From: Saccharopolyspora soli
GTDB taxonomy: Bacteria > Actinomycetota > Actinomycetes > Mycobacteriales > Pseudonocardiaceae
Direction: 5' to 3'
Assembly: GCF_022678645.1 (NCBI RefSeq)
Contig: NZ_JALBWV010000021.1
Location: 62,001-126,000, forward strand
DNA: 64,000 bases
Below are positions 60,661 to 64,000 of this stretch, piece after piece (the stretch's first letter is position 1; every line of letters begins with the position of its first letter). The translations under genes were made by a program, and so were the position numbers. Below the pieces are notes generated by a model that was given only the letters and a program-made list of their open reading frames with translations, had not been told where the DNA came from and did not search any database.

Positions 60661-61602
60661 CTACGGGTTCGATGACGCCAGCCGCGTACGAACGAGCGCC
60701 GCCAGCATCGTGCTGCCCGCCACCACTGCTGCCAGGTGCAGGACTGCCGCGAGTGCGAGGTTTTCCGGCAAGGCTGCATCGGGCGGTTGCGCGACTGCCA
60801 GGTACAGGGTGAACGGAAGCTTCCAGCCGCTCCAGGCGAACAGTGAGCCCGAGCCGAGCCAGCCGAGCACCATCAGGCCCCATCGAGGGACTCCTGCGGG
60901 CCGCCCTCGGACCGCGGCCCAGGTGGCGGCGGAAGCCGCGATGGCCCAGAGCCCGAAGACGCCGGACAGCACATGCCAGTTGAGGTCCCGCTCGCCGCGG
61001 TGGGCGACACCTGCGGTGCCGCCCGCCGCCCAGTAAAGCCAGATGAGACCGACTGCGGCCCCGACCACGACCATCCATGGCGGCACCTTTGGCGAGCCCC
61101 CTCCACCGTCCCCGAGCCGACCCGCGAACACGTCCGGCCAGCGCCGCCGCAAGTACGTGGGCAGCGCGACGGCCAGACCCAGCCCCATGCCCACAAACCC
61201 GATCTGAACCAGTGCGGCCTCCCAGATCGGCATCGACGGGCCCGCGTCGCTCCCGCTATCCGGATTGCCATCCGCCGAGTCCAGCAGCGAACTGAGAACG
61301 GCGTATGGCAGCACCGGGACGAGGAACCCCGTCCCAACCCAGGCGCAGAAAGCCAACGGCACTCCCGGTATGCGCATCCCCCACGGCCGCACCAGCGCGA
61401 GCGCCACCGCGATCCCGATCCCTGCCATGGCGATCGTTGCGCTATTGAGCACCACCCACTCCACCTCGCCGAAGCCGGTCCCGACCGGCAGCAGCCCCAA
61501 TAGTGAACCGACCACCCACGACACCTTGATCAGCAAGTACGGCGTCAGCGCCAGCGCTGCCCCATATGCCGCGATCCCTCCGGCCCGATCCCAGCGATCC
61601 AT
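60661..61602 (-). CDS. Polytopic membrane protein with LVRPWG motif
   Basis: A 313-residue protein with about eight hydrophobic segments, including IAAYGAALALTPYLLIKVSW, ATIAMAGIGIAVALALVRPW, VPLAFCAWVGTGFLVPVLPY and VPPWMVVVGAAVGLIWLYWA. No signature of a known transporter was recognised. The motif LVRPWG followed by a conserved-looking turn recurs in the divergent 186-residue membrane protein at 62136, so the two may be related. GGGAGG lies four bases before ATG 61602. Function unknown. Confidence 0.75.
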   Translation of the reverse strand: MDRWDRAGGIAAYGAALALTPYLLIKVSWVVGSLLGLLPVGTGFGEVEWVVLNSATIAMAGIGIAVALALVRPWGMRIPGVPLAFCAWVGTGFLVPVLPYAVLSSLLDSADGNPDSGSDAGPSMPIWEAALVQIGFVGMGLGLAVALPTYLRRRWPDVFAGRLGDGGGGSPKVPPWMVVVGAAVGLIWLYWAAGGTAGVAHRGERDLNWHVLSGVFGLWAIAASAATWAAVRGRPAGVPRWGLMVLGWLGSGSLFAWSGWKLPFTLYLAVAQPPDAALPENLALAAVLHLAAVVAGSTMLAALVRTRLASSNP

Positions 61603-61639
61603 TCGACCTCCCAATCAGAGCAACGGAGTTCATGTCTCG

Positions 61640-61967
61640 TCCACCACCGCCCCGGCGGGCGCAAACCGCCGGGTGCATCCCTGTCATCACCCAGCAGGAG
61701 TGCGTAGCCGACTGGAGCACGGGCGGCCCCACAGCCGACGTACGTAGGCGGCATCTCCAGCGCGAGACCTGGTGCGGTCGCGACGAATCCGAAGTAGACG
61801 ACCGCGAACACCCGACCGCGCGGCCCAGCACCCAGGCGGCTTTCAGCCCGCGGTAGACGCTGGCACCAAGGCTGACGATCGCTGCACCGACGCGTTGGAC
61901 GAGGCCGGGACACACGTCCGGCTCAGAGCTTCCGATGACGTCTGAGCCATAGCTGCTAACCACCATG
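61640..61967 (-). pseudogene. Possible frameshifted small membrane protein
   Basis: The minus strand reads MVVSSYGSDVIGSSEPDVCP, then RVGAAIVSLGASVYRGLKAA and WVLGRAVG. A change of frame near 61830 then gives GRVFAVVYFGFVATAPGLAL and PPTYVGCGAARAP. Together they would make a small two-helix membrane protein broken by a frameshift, in a style similar to the flanking membrane proteins. Support is compositional only. The rest of the 530-base interval between the flanking genes shows nothing else. Confidence 0.3.
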
Positions 61968-62135
61968 ACCGCATCGTGACCCTGCCGCGCCGGCCGGTGC
62001 ATCGTTCCGGAGAGGGACAGCTGTCGCTCTCGCGAGGGACTCGCAAGCCGTCTCACCGCAGCTACGTTCGCCGCGTCCAGCGACGCCACACCGCGCTCGC
62101 AGGTCGGTCGGATAGTCGCAATAGGAGGGTCGTCG

Positions 62136-62696
62136 ATGACAGAGCACGCGATCGGGGCGAGGGTTCGGCCCCCCGTCAGCATCAGGATCTGCGCCTACGC
62201 CATACCGTTGTGCATCCTGCCGTCGGCGCTGTGGCGACTGTTCAGTGCCGCCCGCACGCTGGTCACGAATGTGAACCCGTGCTCAAGCCACAACGTCCTC
62301 GAAGCGATCTACGTGCCGAGCCTGTCGTTCGGCTCCATGGCTCTGGGGTTGCTGGCGATCGGTCTGGTACGTCCGTGGGGTGAGGTGTTGCCGCAGTGGT
62401 TACCCGTTGTCGGAGGACGGGCGGTAAACGCGCGTGCCGTCACGGGCACCGCGTACGCCCTGGCGGCGCTGCTCGCGACTGTCATCGCGATGTGGCTGCT
62501 GGGTGGCGGTCCGCACCAGGCTCCGCTGCGAGCTCTGCCGCCCGGGTGCCACCAGCCGGGCTGGGATGTCCTGCGGTGGTACGTGCCCCTGCTGTTGTGG
62601 GCGCCCCTGCTGGCCATCGTGACGCGCAACTACCAGCTTCGGCACCGCGGCTCGGTCAGTCCACGGGGACGAATCCGCTCTCGTAAGCGCGGATGA
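62136..62696 (+). CDS. Membrane protein with LVRPWG motif
   Basis: A 186-residue protein with four hydrophobic segments: ICAYAIPLCILPSALWRLFS, LSFGSMALGLLAIGLVRPWG, GTAYALAALLATVIAMWLLG and VPLLLWAPLLAIVTRNYQL. A basic C-terminal tail (GRIRSRKRG) follows. It shares LVRPWG and general layout with the divergent 313-residue protein. AGGAGG seven bases upstream fixes the ATG. The 3' end overlaps the convergent response-regulator gene by 41 bases. No family was recognised. Confidence 0.75.
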   Translation: MTEHAIGARVRPPVSIRICAYAIPLCILPSALWRLFSAARTLVTNVNPCSSHNVLEAIYVPSLSFGSMALGLLAIGLVRPWGEVLPQWLPVVGGRAVNARAVTGTAYALAALLATVIAMWLLGGGPHQAPLRALPPGCHQPGWDVLRWYVPLLLWAPLLAIVTRNYQLRHRGSVSPRGRIRSRKRG

Positions 62697-63309
62697 CGGC
62701 CTGCACGCGATCGCGCACACCGAGCTTGGCGAGGATCCGCGCGACGTAGGTCTTCACCGTCTCGACCGTCAGGTGGAGCCGTTGTGCGATCTCGGCGTTC
62801 GACAGCCCGGAGGCTATCAATCGGAGCACCTCGCCCTCGCGTTCGCTCAGCATCGGCAGGCCGGGGCGGCCAGCTGCGGCGTCCACGTGGCGGGAGACGA
62901 GCCTGCGGAGGGCATCCGGGAACAGCAAGGAGTCGCCGTGGTGAACGGTGCGGATGGCGTGGCGGACCGACTCCGGAGCCGACCTCTTGAGCAGGAACCC
63001 CTGTGCTCCGGTCTGCAGCGCCTCCTGGACATATTCATCGTTCTCGAACGTCGTCAGCATCAGCACCTTGGTGTCGGAATGCCGCTCGCGCAAGATCCGG
63101 GTCGCCTGGATCCCGTCCACCCGCGGCATCCGGATGTCCATGCACACCACATCCGGCCGCAGAGATGCTGTGGCGGACACCGCCTCGGCACCGTCGCGCG
63201 CCTCGCCGACGACGCAGAGGTCTTCGCCCTCGATCAGGGCGCGCAGCCCCGCGCGCACAAGGTCTTCGTCGTCTGCGAGCAGGACCCTGATCTGGTTGGC
63301 GGCGTTCAC
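62656..63309 (-). CDS. NarL/LuxR-family response regulator
   Basis: A 217-residue regulator. The receiver domain (residues ~7-120) has LLADDED, the phospho-acceptor Asp58 in VVCMDIRMPRVDG, Thr in LMLTTFEND and Lys in FLLKRSAPE. The C-terminal LuxR HTH (~150-212) reads LSEREGEVLRLIASGLSNAE and RLHLTVETVKTYVARILAKL. The start is GTG 63309 with AGGAGG four bases upstream, overlapping the kinase stop as GTGA, so kinase and regulator are coupled. Downstream targets are unknown; the adjoining membrane proteins are candidates. Confidence 0.94.
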   Translation of the reverse strand: MNAANQIRVLLADDEDLVRAGLRALIEGEDLCVVGEARDGAEAVSATASLRPDVVCMDIRMPRVDGIQATRILRERHSDTKVLMLTTFENDEYVQEALQTGAQGFLLKRSAPESVRHAIRTVHHGDSLLFPDALRRLVSRHVDAAAGRPGLPMLSEREGEVLRLIASGLSNAEIAQRLHLTVETVKTYVARILAKLGVRDRVQAVIRAYESGFVPVD

Positions 63310-64000
63310 GGTTCCTCCTGTTCCGGGACCGGCAAGGTCACGTCCAGATGCCAAGTGCCGTCGCGTTGGCCGGACCGCATCCTCCCGCCGAGGAGATGGA
63401 CCCGCTCGCGGACTCCGGCCAGCCCTCGTCCACCCCCACGACCGCCACCAGCCGTCGGCCCAGCACCGGCCACCGGGTTGGTCACCTGGATGCGGAGGCG
63501 CTCGTAGCGTCGCCCCAGGCTGATCCGGACCGGTTGGCCGGGTGCGTGCCGCAGGGCGTTCGTGACACCTTCCTGCACGATCCGGTATGCCTCGCGGGAG
63601 ACGGCCGGGGGCAGCGTCGCGAGGTCCTCGACCTCCGATGAGACGACGATTCGCTGACCACCTTCGCGTGACGCGCGCACGAGACCGTCAAGACTGCTGA
63701 GATCGTGAACGGGCTGGCGCTGCGCGGCCTCCCGGTCCTCCCGCAGCAAGCCGAGGATGGCATCCAAATCCTCCAGCGCGCGCCGGGCCGCGGTTTCGAC
63801 GGTCTCCAGCGACCCCGCTAGCGCCTCGCTTTCCGGTGGTACGCGGCGTCGCGCGACCGCCGTCTCCAAGACGACGACCGTGAGCGCATGGCCGACGCTG
63901 TCGTGCAGTTCCCGGGCGAGTCGGGTGCGCTCGACGAGATGCGTCGTCCGCGCCTCGAGTTCGGCTAGGAGTTCTGCGACGGACGGACCGAGCAACGCCG
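63306..64000 (-). CDS. NarL-type sensor histidine kinase (partial)
   Basis: The C-terminal ~231 residues of a kinase that continues beyond the right edge. It has the HisKA_3 dimerisation/phospho-acceptor motif RLARELHDSVGHALTVVVLE (phospho-His), then LEDLDAILGLLRED, and the HATPase motifs EAYRIVQEGVTNALRHAPGQ (N-box) and GGRGGGRGLAGVRERVHLLG (G-box). The N-terminal membrane sensor lies outside the window. It phosphorylates the coupled response regulator. Confidence 0.92.
   Translation of the reverse strand, partial: ALLGPSVAELLAELEARTTHLVERTRLARELHDSVGHALTVVVLETAVARRRVPPESEALAGSLETVETAARRALEDLDAILGLLREDREAAQRQPVHDLSSLDGLVRASREGGQRIVVSSEVEDLATLPPAVSREAYRIVQEGVTNALRHAPGQPVRISLGRRYERLRIQVTNPVAGAGPTAGGGRGGGRGLAGVRERVHLLGGRMRSGQRDGTWHLDVTLPVPEQEEP

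Overview
The window is high-G+C DNA with dense coding, frequent GTG/TTG starts, GGAGG-type ribosome sites, many ATGA/GTGA/TGATG gene overlaps and typical actinobacterial families (zinc-ribbon thioredoxin 2, GSP17M stress protein, NhaA-DsbA fusion, cNMP-domain thioredoxin-reductase-like protein, Tat-exported PhoD). It is most likely an actinomycete chromosome, plausibly Pseudonocardiales; the genus is a guess from gene flavour only. No tRNA, rRNA or CRISPR array was seen.

Positions 1-18.4 kb carry a stress, redox and membrane block: thioredoxin (cut by the left edge), FUSC-like exporter, PrsW-type protease, an MFS carrier with a long soluble tail, GH15 glucohydrolase, a cNMP-binding/glutaredoxin-like/flavin reductase fusion with a UBP zinc finger, a STAS protein, a PsiE-like protein, inorganic pyrophosphatase, a GSP17M protein, NhaA-DsbA and acetate kinase.

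Positions 18.4-28.7 kb are accessory. They hold an Mrr-type restriction endonuclease with a GTGA-coupled 72-aa partner, divergent from a UvrD-like helicase that looks short at its N-terminus; PhoD coupled to a carbohydrate-lyase-like protein; a secreted RNase of the N1/T1 class; and a graveyard of mobile-element debris (two transposase tails, a frameshifted integrase, a stop-containing HAD hydrolase, an XRE fragment) with two striking hairpins.

Positions 27.5-58 kb form a catabolic island of three parts. (i) A minus-strand operon of iron/polyamine-type ABC transporter, GntR regulator, SGNH hydrolase and gamma-glutamyltransferase-like enzyme. (ii) Amino-acid and central carbon genes: ornithine aminotransferase, threonine dehydratase-like enzyme, aconitase, and a fused kinase/class-III PLP enzyme resembling hydroxylysine kinase plus phospho-lyase. 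(iii) An eleven-gene minus-strand operon from a C45 acyltransferase-like hydrolase through a Dpp/Opp-type transporter to an isopropylmalate-type dehydrogenase, aldehyde dehydrogenase, cupin-ABM protein, alpha/beta hydrolase and serine hydrolase. It is divergent from an RpiR-family regulator, with a perfect palindrome between them. Three promoters in parts (i) and (ii) share a 16-bp partly palindromic motif, suggesting a local regulon under the GntR proteins. The working model is import of an acylated or peptide-like amino compound, hydrolysis, then phosphorylation and phosphate elimination of an amino alcohol, with the carbon entering the TCA cycle. The substrate is unknown.

Positions 58-64 kb hold a LysR regulator divergent from an MFS exporter, a defective-looking ferredoxin antisense to the exporter's tail, two divergent membrane proteins sharing an LVRPWG motif, and a NarL-type two-component system cut by the right edge.
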